From Chinchilla lanigera (Eukaryota > Chordata > Mammalia > Rodentia > Chinchillidae): a DNA stretch of 64,000 nt. The notes below the pieces were generated by a model that was given only the letters and a program-made list of their open reading frames with translations, did no database searches and was not told the origin of the DNA. The DNA lies in contig NW_004955483.1 in NCBI RefSeq assembly GCF_000276665.1, positions 8,523,824 to 8,587,823 of the forward strand. Reading direction: 5' to 3'. Shown here one piece after another: positions 22,165-34,480 of the stretch. The translations under genes and the position numbers were made by a program. The stretch's first letter is position 1, and the number at the start of each line of letters is the position of its first letter.

Positions 22165-22275
22165 TAGACTGCAGATTCCATGAAGGCTCTCTGTTTCATT
22201 CACCACAGGCTGGCCAAAGTTCTGGGAAATAGCAGGGTCTCAGCCGACATTTGTTCAATTAGAGAATGAATGGAA
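22165..22275 (+). repeat. L2 LINE 3' end relic
   Basis: 'actagactgcagattccatg', 'aaggctctctgtttcattca' and 'gacatttgttcaattagaga' 'atgaatgg' follow the L2 3' end order (CTAGACTGTAAGCTCC ... TTTGTTGAATGAATG). Confidence 0.65.
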
Positions 22276-22584
22276 AACCCTCACTAGGAAACATCAAGGC
22301 AACCAACTTCAAGGAGTTCATTTGAGCAGAGATGTATGAAAGATTTTAGTAAAAACTCCTGGTGATGGTAAGTCACATAAGTCATTCAACAATCACTCAG
22401 GCCACCATATTGCATTCTGAGGACTTAACACTGCCAGCCTGTTCAAAATAGTACCGAACAGGAGGAATTGCATTGCTGATTTTCTTAAAAGGCAGTTTTT
22501 GTCATGCATCATTGCAACCATCAGTTAGATGAATTTTGGGATGAATATGTGTTTCTAGACTTTCTGGTGAAGGTGTTTCCCTGT

Positions 22585-22982
22585 TGTTATGGTTGATACA
22601 TTGTGTCAACTTGGGCAGTCTAGAGGTTTGCCTGAGTGATTGAGCAGAAAGCCAGGGTGCTTACTTTGTATACATCCTGAGCCTGTGCAAGAGAGCATTG
22701 AGATTATGTGAGAGCTACATGCCCCTTAGGTGGGGGTAGCCTGTTTACAATGTAAGGGAGGGAAAGAGGCTGCTTGCCTAGATTTCTCCCCTTTTGCTCT
22801 GGCTGCATTGCTGTTCGGGTGACATTCCCCCCTTTGCTCTTGTTACTTTGCTATCCACTGCCTTGGAGCCAGCCAAGTATGGACTGAAACCTCCACAAAC
22901 TGTAAGCTAAATAAACCTTTCCTTCCTTCATTTTGGGCGTTGGGTATTTTGTCTCAGCAATGAGAGAAAAGTAACCAAGACA
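22585..22982 (+). mobile_element. Solo MaLR-like LTR with perfect 5-bp target duplication
   Basis: Runs TGTTATGGTTGATACATTGT ... AAGTAACCAAGACA, 398 bp. cctgt precedes it (22580-22584) and follows it (22983-22987). A polyadenylation signal lies in 'taagctaaataaacctttcc'. No internal retroviral sequence is attached, so it is a solo LTR left by recombination. Confidence 0.93.
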
Positions 22983-22989
22983 CCTGTGC

Positions 22990-23445
22990 TTGCAGGAGTG
23001 GGCAAAGACGTATGTTAACAACCAGTGGCAGAATGAACTGAAGGTTCCTGATCGCTTGGGTATAGGGATCAGCACAATGCATTTGCCACATGCCACGGCA
23101 TCTGAGCCAGTTCTGAACTATGGTCTGGACTCTGGCCCTTAACTGAGAGAATGAGCCCCACCTTATGGAATAGATGTGAAGCAACAAAACGCTCTGTGTT
23201 CTCGAGTCATCTTCCTCCTTGGACTTCCAGAGGGTACACAGTGATTCAAGGGCAAAGGTGCTAACTCCACACCCAAACTTCAATAACAGAACTAACACAA
23301 TCATCTCCTACTTAGAGATGCTACCACATGATCGATAATGTGGCATCCACCCTTAGCACCCTGAAGATGCTAATTCTAGTTGTTTTGTAAGTATTATTGT
23401 TCCCACTTTTTAGCAGAGGAGGTAGAGATTTAAGCACATGTATCT
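22990..23445. other. Intronic sequence; possible MIR trace
   Basis: 'gttcccactttttagcagag' followed by 'gaggtagagatttaagcaca' (about 23370-23430) may be an antisense MIR remnant. The rest is unassigned. Confidence 0.4.
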
Positions 23446-23454
23446 CCTCTCTCT

Positions 23455-23540
23455 CCATTTCTGTCTCTTGTGCTGAGGATTACACCCAGGGCCTTGCACA
23501 TGCTAGGCAAGGGTTCTATCCCAAGTTACATCCCTACCCA
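23455..23540 (-). repeat. Old ID SINE
   Basis: 'gtgctgaggattacacccag', 'ggccttgcacatgctaggca' and 'agggttctatcccaagttac' form an antisense old ID body. Confidence 0.8.
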
Positions 23541-23689
23541 ATATTTCATTTTTTGAGATTAACTTTGGCTTATCATATGAGTGCTTTTAAAAATGGGGCA
23601 TACAATGCATGCAATGATTGCTGCAAATCACCACATTAACTATAGTGACCGCATGCCTGCCCCTGAGCAGCTCACAGATGACTGAGATG

Positions 23690-24240
23690 GTCATGGGGAC
23701 AAATGGTCGCAGGGGAGCCAGCTGGCTGAGCCCCAGAGGGTGGGAGGTGGGAACACTGGTCTGAGGGTGGCTGGCGCCAGGCAGGACAATCAGAGGGGCC
23801 ATATTTGCTCTTTCGTTAAGGATGAAAAGAAACAGGAGAGGAAAGGTGTTCCAAGTGGAGGGAACAGCACAGAACTACATGCAAGGGCTCCAGGTCAGGG
23901 GGTCTACTCGAAGCAGCAGACACCCCTTGATGTCAGGGATGAGGAGCACAAGGAGGCTTTGGGGGGGCAAGGCTGGCATGCCAGGCAAGGATGCTCTTTG
24001 TCACAGCCCTACGTGTGATGTGGAGGAATGTGGAACTCCATCAGCCCTGTAAGGACTTCAAGTAAAGCATGAAGTAGCCTGGGTGGAAGCTTAGAATGGC
24101 CCACCTGGCAGGGAGGGGAGATCTAGCTGGGACAGCCCAAGTCAGATACAGAGGCCAGCTTGGGGGCATCTGTCAAGGGCTTGATATGGGATGGAAGAAG
24201 GAGGAGGAAATGGTGATGAGTAACAGGGAGAAGAGATGGA
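23690..24240 (+). repeat. Ancient interspersed repeat, same type as at 16 kb (tentative)
   Basis: 'gtgttccaagtggagggaac' followed by 'agcacagaactacatgcaag' resembles the TTCCAGGCAGAGGGAACAGCAAGTGC block of the repeat at 16.1-16.8 kb. Alignment beyond that is weak. Confidence 0.4.
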
Positions 24241-24244
24241 TCTA

Positions 24245-24600
24245 GGAGGTACAGCCCACATCTACAGCAGCGTAATTCACAATGGCTAAATCATGAAAGC
24301 AGCCTATACGCCCATCAACAGAGAGATGGATAAAGGAAATATAGCACTACATACAATGGAGTACTACTCAGCCACAAAGAAGTATAAATACGAGTCATTT
24401 GTAGGGAGCTGGGGGCCATGATCCTAAGTGACATGACTCAGACATAGGTCAAATATTTCATGGCTTCTATACAACAGAAAAAATACAAACAATTTAAAGA
24501 ACAAAATAAAAGAGAGATGACAGAAACAGGGGGGTAGACTTTGTGGAGATGGGAAAGGGGTCTGAGGACTCATTCCCTGAGAGGGATGTAATTATTATGA
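24245..24600 (+). mobile_element. L1 LINE 3' fragment
   Basis: Sense L1 phrases: 'attcacaatggctaaatcat', 'cgcccatcaacagagagatg', 'gataaaggaaatatagcact' and 'atggagtactactcagccac'. These are the end of ORF2 and the start of the 3' UTR, 5'-truncated, with no intact frame. Confidence 0.88.
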
Positions 24601-25029
24601 CTGCAAATAATAGCAATTTTTTACAAAAAGAGGCAGCGCTTCCCATAAGCATGAAGAGGAGAGATTCTCTTTTTTCTGCTGTATCTTCAGCCCCAGGCAC
24701 ATAGCAAGCATTCGAGTCAAGTGCCGACTCAGTGCATGAGGAGAGCATGAAAAGCTTTAGGCTGTGGGTTCCCGGGCTGCTTGCTGAGAGACTGCCACTT
24801 AAACCTGCAGCTGCCTGCTGTCGATGATATCTGGAAACACCGCTGGGTTCTGTGAGCAGAGGGGCCGTGAGCTGCATGGCACAAGGTCTTGCAGAATCCT
24901 GGGGTGTACACGGGATATAGAAAGAGGCCTCCAGGCCACCTTACCTGGATATTTAGGTGGAGGATGATCAGTCAGCCTTTGGGTTAAAGTCACAGAGCAG
25001 GTGAGAGAAGACTTCTTTATTTTTATTTG

Positions 25030-25128
25030 TGGTTTGTGAGACATGGTCTTGCTTGAACTCATGGCAATCCTCCTGCCTCAGCCTTTGAAGTGCTGGGATT
25101 ACAGATATGTGCTACCACGTCTGGTTCA
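25030..25128 (-). repeat. B1 SINE
   Basis: 'cttgaactcatggcaatcct', 'cctgcctcagcctttgaagt', 'gctgggattacagatatgtg' and 'ctaccacgtctgg' are the reverse complement of B1. Confidence 0.85.
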
Positions 25129-28030
25129 GACCTCCGTAGGTCCCTAGCCTTTAATGATCAAAAGATCTCATTAAATGGTATTTGGAAGCTGATTTATAGG
25201 GAATGTTTTTGGTCTTTTCATGATATTCTGGCCATGCTTAAAATCTGAGCATTTATCTGTTATTCCCTTGAAAATATTTACAGTAACCTTAAATTATCAA
25301 TAGTCACAATTTCTTGGACTTTTACCTCCTGTTGTTTTGTAGAGTTTTCCTGTTTTATTGTTTTGTCTTTTAGAATATGTTTCTACAAACATGGGAGATG
25401 GCTGTGCAAAAGGGACACCGGTCTGAAAAACTTGGTGTGCTGAATGTTCGCGCATTTGCCCTGTGAACCTTAGGGTGTGCGAACCCTGGAAATATAAGGT
25501 TGCCCTCCATCCCTTCCTCCCTCATCTGCTCATCCTCAGAAGCCTCTGCACTCCACAGTGGCCTCACAGAGACCTCCCTGGACAAGCCTTTGAGGGCCCC
25601 TTGTATGGAGGTTTTTTTATCATCAGTCTCTGGCTGTGGACAAAGAAGGGAAGCAACATTGGAAACAGGGAAAAGAGTCTGCCTGGGGGTCCTGGCTGGC
25701 ATTTAGACTCTCCTTTTAAATGCACAAACGATTCGGGAAAGAGAACCCTAATGCATCATTACTAACTCCTTCAGTTATCAGCGGGCCTGTTTGCAGGGTT
25801 GGTGGAAATCAGTCCAGAGCGGTAACAGACTGAGAGGAAAAGGCTGAGAGGGTGGGAGGTGGCGAGTTCATGGAGGCCAAGGGTGTGAGAGCATGAGTTA
25901 CTAAGCCACATCCCCACTGTGTCTCAGGGCTGGCCCTGGCCCTGGTTCTCAGAATGGCTCTCTCTCTCTGTCTCTCTGTCTCTCTCCCTCTCTCCCCCTG
26001 TTTGGGGTGTCACTGGCTGGCCAGCCTGGCTCGGGGGAGCTGGGTGTCACTGGGCTGGAAAGAGCCGAGGTGATCACTGCAGGTCTCTGGCAAGTTCTGT
26101 AACTGAACATCTGTGGGCTTTGATCTCTCCATCTGTACACGGCATAGCGCATCACTGCCCACGCGCTCCAGCACGGCATTGTGAAAATTAACTAACAGGT
26201 GATAAGAGAATGTTGAGAACTTTGAATTTAAAAAGCCCTCATAAATATCCACATAAATGCCATCAGTACTTGTACCGTTTATATTAGACCTGGAGGAAAA
26301 AATTCCCTCAGGACCGAGAATCTATTTATTTTACCATTCCTAGTTACCATTTTATTCATCTCAAATTCTCTCCCAGCTGGGTAGAGAAACTGGACGATAA
26401 CAGCATCTGAGTTTTGTGTTTTGGATTCATTTCAGAGTGTTCATCTTATACTCCTAGAAGATGGCTCCCGAAGACAGTGAAAGGAAACCATCTTTGGTTA
26501 GGAACAGTCAGCGGCCAGAGAAGCAACAGGATGTGGATCTCAAGATGACGACACAACCCATTCTTCATCTGAAATGGATGTGGCGCCAGGTGTCCACCAG
26601 CAGGTGCTGGTTGCTCTCCACGCCATTTTCTCTACTGGAGAAAATTTTCTCCAAGGAAACAAGGCAGTTCCACCAGGCAGATTTCCTGGCCAGTCCCACA
26701 TGAATGACCAGCTCCCCAGAAACACAGCCGCAGGACTCCCTCTCCACGACATGCATGCTCCGTTCCATTTGTATTCTCCTTACCTTTTCAATTTGTCATC
26801 CACCCTGGAGATGTGTTAGAGAGAGATGAAGGGTGAGGTGTTTACAAACTAGTAGTGAAATGTGATCTTTATCCTGTTAGCTGAAATGAGCCGGACAGAT
26901 GTATTTTTTGTTAAAATTAAAATTGCCAGCCCTATCATATTACCCTTGCCGATGCCGCCAGATGCACAGCGGAGTCCTGACAAAGAGGCACCGTGCGGTC
27001 ATTTGAGCCAGGCTGTGGCTTCCAACAGTTCATTACTGGGAGCTCGTTAGGAGGCCAGGTCCAAGAGGGGGCCTCACCCAGCATCAGACATGCAGAAGCA
27101 GACTCCTGAAATTGGTTTAGAAATTATTCTTTTCTATTTCTCCCTGACCACAGACATTCTTGCAATCAGGGAAGAGCTTTGGGGAAAAACATGAAGGGAG
27201 TCACTCATTTTTTATTTCGGTCTGCAAAAACAGTTCTCATCCTGGGCTAGCAGATGAGGCACACTTCCCAGGACATGAGCTTGGTGGATGCGCTCCCCGA
27301 CGATGCTCCCTGGGACCCCTCTTCCCTCTGGTCTTGTACAACTCCAAACAGGAGAGGCCAGAAGACAGACTGAAGGCACACAGCAGAGACTTGAGAAGGT
27401 TGTTTTCTGAGGCAAGCTCCTCTAGATTCCCCCCACCCAGGTAAACATAATTATGAGTTGGCCTATTTTTCTTATCATTGCACTGTGAGCTGGGGTTTCC
27501 CAGTCTGAGAATAATATTACCAGCAACATCAGAGAGAGAAAACCTCTAACCTGCACTTCTGGTGGAGCTTCTGGAGGGCTCTGAGTGTGGTGACAGAGGG
27601 TGGGCATGTGAGGCTGCTGTTTCTCAGCGTCCTGAAGTTCCACGAAGGTAGGAAACCCTCCCTTTCATATGTTTCCTTTATGAGCTTATGTTGGGTTGTT
27701 TTGCATGGTGCCTAAGCCCAACACTCTCTCCACCCTCTCACTGAGATAGCAAACCCCAGTCCAGCTGTAGCTGTTGTTGTTGTTGCCTTATCTGCACCCT
27801 GCAGGGCTGGCCTACTCTGGTTCTGTCCCCCTGGAGCGTAGCCAGGTGCACACCAGCAGTGACTTTCCTTCACATATGCATATCTTCTCTGTTAGCATGA
27901 CATCTTAGAAAGTCAAAGATTCTCATGAGACTGTCCAAAACACAAGAAAAGAATGAAAGAATAACAATGGATGCTAATTACACTATGTACTCTGGACTCC
28001 TAAAGAGCAATTTTTCTATCGTCCTTCCTT
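25129..28030. other. Intronic sequence, mostly unassigned
   Basis: It includes a short CT-rich run at about 25955-25998. No recognisable exon, SINE or LTR. The stretch near 26890-26990 looks single-copy and could be a conserved non-coding element, which only a cross-species alignment would show. Confidence 0.45.
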
Positions 28031-28039
28031 CCTTCCTTT

Positions 28040-28235
28040 CTTTTTTACTGTCAGTACTGGGGAACAAACCTGGAGCCTCTGCACTGAACTTGTCCCTAGC
28101 CCTTTCTTTATATTCTCTTTTGAGACAGGGCCTCACAAAGTTGCTAAGTTAGCCAGGCTGGGCTCAAACTTGTGATCCTCCTGCCTCAGCCTCTCAGAAT
28201 ACTGAGATTAGAGGTGTCTACCACCATGCTGGCTC
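28040..28235 (-). repeat. B1-dID dimeric SINE
   Basis: The plus strand shows the reverse-complement ID-like half ('tactggggaacaaacctgga', 'gaacttgtccctagcccttt'), then the B1 half ('gagacagggcctcacaaagt', 'gatcctcctgcctcagcctc', 'gtctaccaccatgctggc'). Same architecture as 12032-12250 in the other orientation. Confidence 0.8.
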
Positions 28236-28563
28236 TGAGGAGGAATTTTGTAGGTGATAATACCTCTTTGTATTACCATCTATAAAGTTATCTGAAATTA
28301 AGAAAACAACAACAACAAACACAACATGGTATATTTCCTAAACAGTAAACTAGTCACACAAATAAAATTACCTAAGTGGACAGCCTGAGTCACTAGTGGA
28401 GGATTAGTCAGCTAAGGCCAACAGCTTTCAAAGACACAGAGAATAAGTGGTGATGGCCACAGAAGAGTATGTGCTGACATGAGCCATGACACGTTAGGAC
28501 AGCTGGCCCAAACTGTGGCAGCTGTACCCAGGTAAGGATGTTAGAACATCACCTGACAACCAG

Positions 28564-29396
28564 TGTTACGGTTCAATTGTAACCCCCCATTCATATGTTG
28601 GGTCCTACCCATAAGGATCTCAGAAATCAATCTTACTTGGAAATAGTGTCACTGAATATGTAATTAATTAAAATAAGGTCACACTGGAGTTGGGTGCACT
28701 CCTCATCTGATATGACTGGTGCTATGGCTTGAATGCTCGTTCCCTCCCAACTTCATGCTAAATTTGATTACGTTATAATAAAACAGTATTAAGAGATGAG
28801 ACCTTTAAGAGGTGATTCAGTCATGATGGTGCCACCCTCATGAATGAATTAATGTCATCATCGTGGGAATGGATTTCTTATAAGTGAATGAGATCTCCTT
28901 TTGCTTTTCTTGCCCATGTGACTGAAGCCTTTCACCATGTTACACTATAACAAGAAGGCTCTCGCCAGATGCTGGCCCCTTGATCTTGGATGGTCTAGCC
29001 TCCAGAACTGGGAGAAATCCATTTTTGTTCACTACAACCTACCTGATCTCTAGGATTCTCTTACGGCAGCACAAATGGATGAAGACAAATTGGTATCCTT
29101 ATGAAAAGGAAGATGTGAATACAGAGACATGTTCACAGAGGGGAATGCTTTGGAAACATAAAGACAGACATTGGGTGCTGTGTCTATTAACCAAGGAACA
29201 TTAGATTTCCAGCAAACTACCAAAAGCCAGGAGAAAGGCCTGAAATTGAGCATTCTATGGGAGTTTTCAGGGGGGCACATGGGCCTGCCCACACCTTGAG
29301 CTCAGACTTTCAGCTTCTCAGAGACAATAGATTTTTGTTGTGTAAGCCACTCAGTTCATGGTACCTTGTTATAGCAGTCCTAAAAAATAGAAGGCA
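28564..29396 (+). mobile_element. MLT1A-type LTR, split by an MST-type LTR
   Basis: The 5' part (28564-28719) runs 'tgttacggttcaattgtaac' and 'tggaaatagtgtcactgaat' to 'tgatatgactgg'. The 3' part (from 29089) resumes 'tatccttatgaaaaggaaga' and ends 'ttgttgtgtaagccactcag' 'ttcatggtaccttgttatag'. The halves join at the expected ACTGG / TGTCCTTAT point. Confidence 0.88.
28720..29088 (+). mobile_element. MST-type MaLR solo LTR nested in MLT1A
   Basis: 'tgctatggcttgaatgctcg', 'gagacctttaagaggtgatt', 'catgaatgaattaatgtcat', 'gaaggctctcgccagatgct' and 'tagcctccagaactgggaga' follow the MST consensus. Flanks actgg (28715-28719) and attgg (29089-29093) are a 5-bp target duplication with one change. 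Confidence 0.9.
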
Positions 29397-31230
29397 GAAT
29401 AAATAACCTCAAGCTTTGAAGGACAGGAATGCCAAGACAGTCCAGAAAAGACTGTGATGGCACACAATCTGGGACAGAGATAGCAGAAAATTTCCCGAGC
29501 TGAAGTTTGGCTTGGACATCATGAGACTCCTGAGAAATATCAAGGGTGGGTGACTTTCTAGGCCCAAATTTCATTCTGCATGCTCCTCTGTCACCTTGAA
29601 AACAGAATGAAAAAAAGACTTACAGAGACAAAAATGAAAGTTAATTCTTAATGATGTAATGATAGTAATTTAATTAGATTGCTCTCCTAAGACTGTGGAG
29701 GAGAATAAAAGCTATGTGCAAAGCTAAGACAAGGCTGAGAGGCAGCACTTGACCATGATCGCTGTGCCCTTCGAAGGCGGAGGACATTACTTTAAAGCTT
29801 AAAACAACTGGCTCATTAAAAATGTAATTCCCAGTAGCAAAAAAAAAAAAAAAAAAAATACAGTGGCTCACAAAAACTCACACCCATTTTGCCATCACAG
29901 GAGACAATTATTAGCCGAGACAGAGATTTAAAGACATCTTTGACAAACAAATAAATCAGAGTAGTAAGCAGGAATTACAGAATATCATGGGCATAGTGGT
30001 AAACCAGCAAATAAATTCTAACTCTTAGGTTTTGGCAGAACCTCAAAAGAATCTCAGATGATAACTACAGTGAATGAATAGTAGAGGAAGAATAAATGAT
30101 TCCTTTTGTTTCCTAGGAGGGACCAAAGTTTATTTAATGGAAATAAATAAAAGCAATTAAAACGGTTTTTCTGAAATACATTAACATGAAAAGTTAACAT
30201 GAAACCTCTGAAGGTTATCTTTTGGCCTAGCTCAAAAAGAAATGGGAATTTAACAAGCACTGTAGAAACCACAGAAATGAAAAGAGAAAGCAAGAAATGA
30301 TAACAATAAAGATAAATTTACTCGGGTTTATGAACAAATAAGGTATCAAAGTGTGAGTGTGAATAGACCAAACTCGCTTATTAAAAAGAAAAGAAATGGA
30401 CTAGATGAAAAAATAAAATCCAACAATTTGTTCTTTAAAAGAAATATAGTTAGAGCCAAATCATTTTAATAGCCAGGGGTCAGGGGAACAAGGTCTGAGA
30501 GTTAACCCATGTGTGTGCATACCAGAGCAGAAAACGCTGTCAGTTCTTCTACACGTTAGACACAATTTGCCATGCACGAGTCTTGCTTATCTTGCAATAC
30601 CAGGCTCAAGGGGATCCTTCCCCGTGACCCCTTTCCAAGCTCTGCAGACACCAGCTATCTCAGGCCTCCACCAGCTCAACATTTGCTACAATGCACTCAG
30701 CGCAACAGATCACATGTAGCCTTATTTTCTGCCCTCATTAGACCCTGATCTCCTGCAGGAAGCAAGAAGAAAGTGTCTCCATGCACAACTAATAAAATGA
30801 TGGAATACTACATGTCTATTAAAATCATCATTTTATGAGTTAGGAAAAGAAAGATGGGTATTTCAGGCCCATTTTCTTGGTATGAACAAAAGCTCACATG
30901 CATGAAAGTACCTGTGTTCAGACAATTTTGGCTGTCTAGTGTGACTGGGATATTGGATTTAACACAGAGTAGGAGGTTTGGGAAAAGTATTCAAAGGCTA
31001 AATTGAACAACAAGTTTCAAAGGCTTTGACTGTTATCCTCTGTGTTCTGGAGTCAATTGCAAAGGCAACAGGAGATAATGGCAGGATTCTTGATTAGTTT
31101 GTTTGCTAATGTTTGTTTGCTTTCTAACAATAGCTAAAGTGAGAAAGTGGGGAACATGCTGGTGGAGGAGGAACTTTGAGGCAGACAGGTTATAAGATGT
31201 CCTATTACAGTGTTTGTCAATTTTTCTATT
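29397..31230. other. Intronic sequence with minor repeat traces
   Basis: A 20-base A run lies at about 29840-29859. A possible L2 3' trace is at 30570-30770 ('cctcattagaccctgatctc', 'ctgcaggaag'). From about 30980 ('tttgactgttatcctctgtg') there is probably the unnamed ancient repeat also seen at 16 kb. No exon. Confidence 0.45.
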
Positions 31231-31231
31231 C

Positions 31232-31235
31232 CCTC

Positions 31236-31276
<41 letters not shown>

Positions 31277-31300
31277 GTGTCTCTGTCTCTGTCTCTCTCA
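31232..31300 (+). repeat. (CT)n-rich microsatellite
   Basis: Long CT/GTCT run, adjoining an old antisense ID-like body at 31300-31365 ('tctgagaattgaatccagag', 'ccttcacactgatgatctac'). The run is therefore probably its expanded tail. Confidence 0.85.
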
Positions 31301-31434
31301 GTTCTGAGAATTGAATCCAGAGCCTTCACACTGATGATCTACATACCAGCAAATTTGTAACACTTTCCACCAAAATACTAAAAAGTATGTGAACTTTTTT
31401 CCCTGTCCTTTTCTTTTGCTTTCCTTTCTCCTTT

Positions 31435-31522
31435 TTTCACTTCATTCTTCTCTCTCTTTGTACTTGTTTACTTCATTCTTCTCTCTTTGTACTTGTTTAC
31501 TTCTTTCTTCTCTTTGTCCTTT
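31435..31522 (+). repeat. Tandem 29-bp pyrimidine-rich repeat, about 3 units
   Basis: The block 'acttcattcttctctctttg' 'tacttgttt' is repeated nearly exactly (starts near 31440 and 31470) with a degenerate third copy near 31499. Confidence 0.85.
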
Positions 31523-31528
31523 CTTCCC

Positions 31529-32002
31529 TGTATTAGCAGATTTTGGCTGTAGTGACAAAATACCCAAGAAAAACAACTTAAAGAATAAAAGATTTATTTG
31601 GGCTCACAGTTTCAGAGGTCCCAGTCCATGGTCACCCAGTTCCATTGCTGTGGACCTGAGGGAGACGGCACATCATGGTGGAAGAAGATAGTGAAGCAAA
31701 GCTGCTCACCTCATGCCAGCTGCGAAGGACAAAGACACAGACAGAGCCCAAGAGGAAAGGGCCAGGGACCTAATATAGTCCCCACAGGCACACCTCTATG
31801 ATCCACTCCCTTCAACTAGCTCCTACCTTATAAATTTCCATTAGCTCCCAATAATGCCATCAAATTATGAATCTACTGATGGATTATCCCACAGATGAAG
31901 TTAGAGCCTCATTACCCAATCACTTTCCCCAAAGCCTATCAGTTGGCAACCAAGCCTTCAGCATATGAATTTTGGGAGATATTTCAAATCCAAATTATAG
32001 CA
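31529..32002 (-). mobile_element. MaLR-type LTR, complete, minus strand
   Basis: On the plus strand it runs TGTATTAGCAGATTTTGGCT ... CAAATTATAGCA. It includes 'agtgacaaaatacccaagaa', 'gatttatttgggctcacagt' and 'catatgaattttgggagata'. cttcc occurs at both ends (31523-31527 and 32003-32007, one base offset at the 5' side), consistent with a 5-bp duplication. Confidence 0.82.
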
Positions 32003-34380
32003 CTTCCTTTCAGAATTAGGGCAAGTGGGAATAGAGGATTCTATAAAATTATATAACCAGGGCATTGTCAGGACTCAGAGATTGGCTGGATGTGAGGGAG
32101 TGAAGGAAGAGTAAGAGTCAAGTGGGCTTGGGCGTTTCTAGTTTGAGTGATATGGTGACTTGGGGTTCTATCACTTAGGGAGAAGAATGAGGAGAGAGAA
32201 CAGTCAGAGGTGTGAGTGGTTTGACAGCAAATGCATGTGAGGCTCATGGGGAACACCTGAGCTTAGGGTCAAGAAGCACCTCCATATTATTGATGGACCA
32301 CTGCACCATTACCAGTGGAGTAAAGGATAGCAAATAAATGGAATGGACCAAGGAGAGAACAGGTTTCAGAGTCCTCTTCTGATGAATGAAATTTTATAGA
32401 AACACACACAAACACACACACACACACACACACACACAATGTATATACATGATGTATATGAGGGGTAGAGGAAGGAGGAGAAATCATAAAAAGAAATTAA
32501 ATAAAATAGACAATGCAGGATGAATAGTTTTATTATGCAAAGGGAAGAAAAGACCTTGAGGAAGTTGATGGTCCATGGTAATAATTCTTCAAAGAGGCTG
32601 AAAGGAATAAGCACAGTTAGGGAGAGAGCAGGACACTGGGAAAGTCATTCTGGTAAGATGGTAAGGTGGGAAGACTGGTTGGGAGATTGAAAAGTGAAAA
32701 GGAAGTGAGGACATGAAATCAAGGGGAGAGAGGATTCTTAAAGAAGCCTGGCAGTGAAGGGAGGGGAGACAGAGATGGTGCAGGCAATCAAGGAAGCTGC
32801 CCTATTTTTTTTTTTTTTTCTTTTTTAAGAAATCTGATTTGGTTTGTAGACCCAACAGGAGCAGCCGACAGGGAGAAAAAGAAGGGAATGATTGATTAAA
32901 TAAGGTTCTGGAGAAGGTAGAGGAGGTCATATCAAAACACAAATGGGGAACTTATAACGGTATTGATTAGAAGAATTCTGAGTGACAAGCAAGGGGTTGC
33001 TATAGGGCCACAAAAGACACAACGAATATAAAGGAGTAAATGTTTCTGTCCCAAATGACATTAAAAGAAAAGAATAGTGTACCCAATGCAAGAACAAGTA
33101 AAATTAGTAGTTGTGTAACTTAACCTTGTGTTTAGGACACAACAAATAAAGAGTGGAGAGGAAGTGGAACATTGGAAGAACTAAGAGAAAACTAACAGAT
33201 TTACAAAACAACCTAGATGTTTGGATTAGAATCATCACAGTTTGTTTTCAGCAAAATAGGCGTTTCCCCCAAAATTTATCACCACTAAAACAGGGCGAAG
33301 GTCTTAATCATCCTGAGTATCTGGTGAGTCTGGTTGGCCTTGAAGATTTATGTGTTCTGTTTATTTCTGAGCACCTCCATAGACACTAGACACAGAGCTG
33401 GGTATTCACTGTTCAGAAGAACTAGATAATCACATTGTATTATAGCAGCTCCTCCCCAGTACTTATTGGTTATGCTTTTAAGTGTTTACCTACTGTCTAA
33501 GTCAGTAAGTAAATTGATTTTGTTCCAAGGACAACATATGAACAGAACGGAGTTGAAGTAGGGGAAGCCACTAAGTTTAGGATAACCTGCCTCAAAATAA
33601 GGGTGCAGAAAGAAGTCAAGGAAGTCAAAGTGGATGGATGACTTGGTGAAAGTGGGCAGGCGGTCCTATATTCCACAGTTCTACCTCTTTGGTATTTTCT
33701 TACTAATTTACACTTCCCTGACCTTGGAGGCTGCAAATGACGGAGAAAGAAGAAAGCAAGAGCTAAGTGGTTCAGAGAGGCATTGTGCTAAAACTTGCTG
33801 AGGAGCACAGGTGCATCTGCTTGAAACTCCCTCCCTCGCTTCTAACCGATGAGCCCCAAGGATGCGCTCCCTGCATCTCTACCCGCTTTCCTCACAGGCC
33901 TCCTGTTGCTCTTGGCTGATTCCTCTTCCTGTTCAAACTTTGTGAGACAGAAGAATGAAGAAAACCTGACTGAGAAGACCGGAGGATCCTCCCCAGAGTA
34001 TTCTGAAGTGTGGGCTCTGAATTTGTCATTCTTTGATTGCTACTTTTGAAAAGGATGATTCAATCTCCAGTATAGAATCACAGGATTACCGAACAATTCT
34101 GAATGTCTCTGTCCAGGCCAGAAAATGCTGTCAAGAGAGAAAAAGAAAAGGCAGGAACGCTAACTTTCTCACACAAAGAATTTCAAAGACAGATGTGTTC
34201 CAGGACAACTTTACAAAAAGATTTGGCAAATTCTAAAGAGGACTGTAAAATTATTACAATAACCATGAGTTTTAGATAGTAAAGTTAGGATATAGACTTT
34301 TAATGAGCTATATATGCAGTTAGAATTCATTAGGGAATCTTGTAAATCACTGTGTTTTTAAAAAATATTTCTTTTCTTTT
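32003..34380. other. Intronic sequence with a CA microsatellite, otherwise unassigned
   Basis: 32045-32290 and 32580-32780 have G/A-rich text like the 3' part of the unnamed ancient repeat. 32812-32830 is a T run. No exon was recognised; the rest appears single-copy. Confidence 0.45.
32402..32438 (+). repeat. (CA)n microsatellite
   Basis: CA dinucleotide run with two AAACA interruptions at its left end. Confidence 0.95.
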
Positions 34381-34384
34381 TCTT

Positions 34385-34480
34385 TTCCTTTTTTTTTTTT
34401 TTTTTGGTACTGGGAATCGAACTCAGGACCTTGTGCTTGCCAGGCAGGCGCTGTGCCATGAAGCTATATCCCCATCCCTG
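34385..34480 (-). repeat. ID SINE of intermediate age
   Basis: A pyrimidine/T tail, then 'ggtactgggaatcgaactca', 'ggaccttgtgcttgccaggc' and 'aggcgctgtgccatgaagct'. It resembles the young IDs but has several changes. A short repeat, tcactgtg, lies on both sides. Confidence 0.88.

Noticed and set aside
22585..22982. Intact endogenous retrovirus
   Set aside because: Only an LTR with its own 5-bp duplication is present. There is no gag, pol or env sequence beside it or beside any other LTR in the window.
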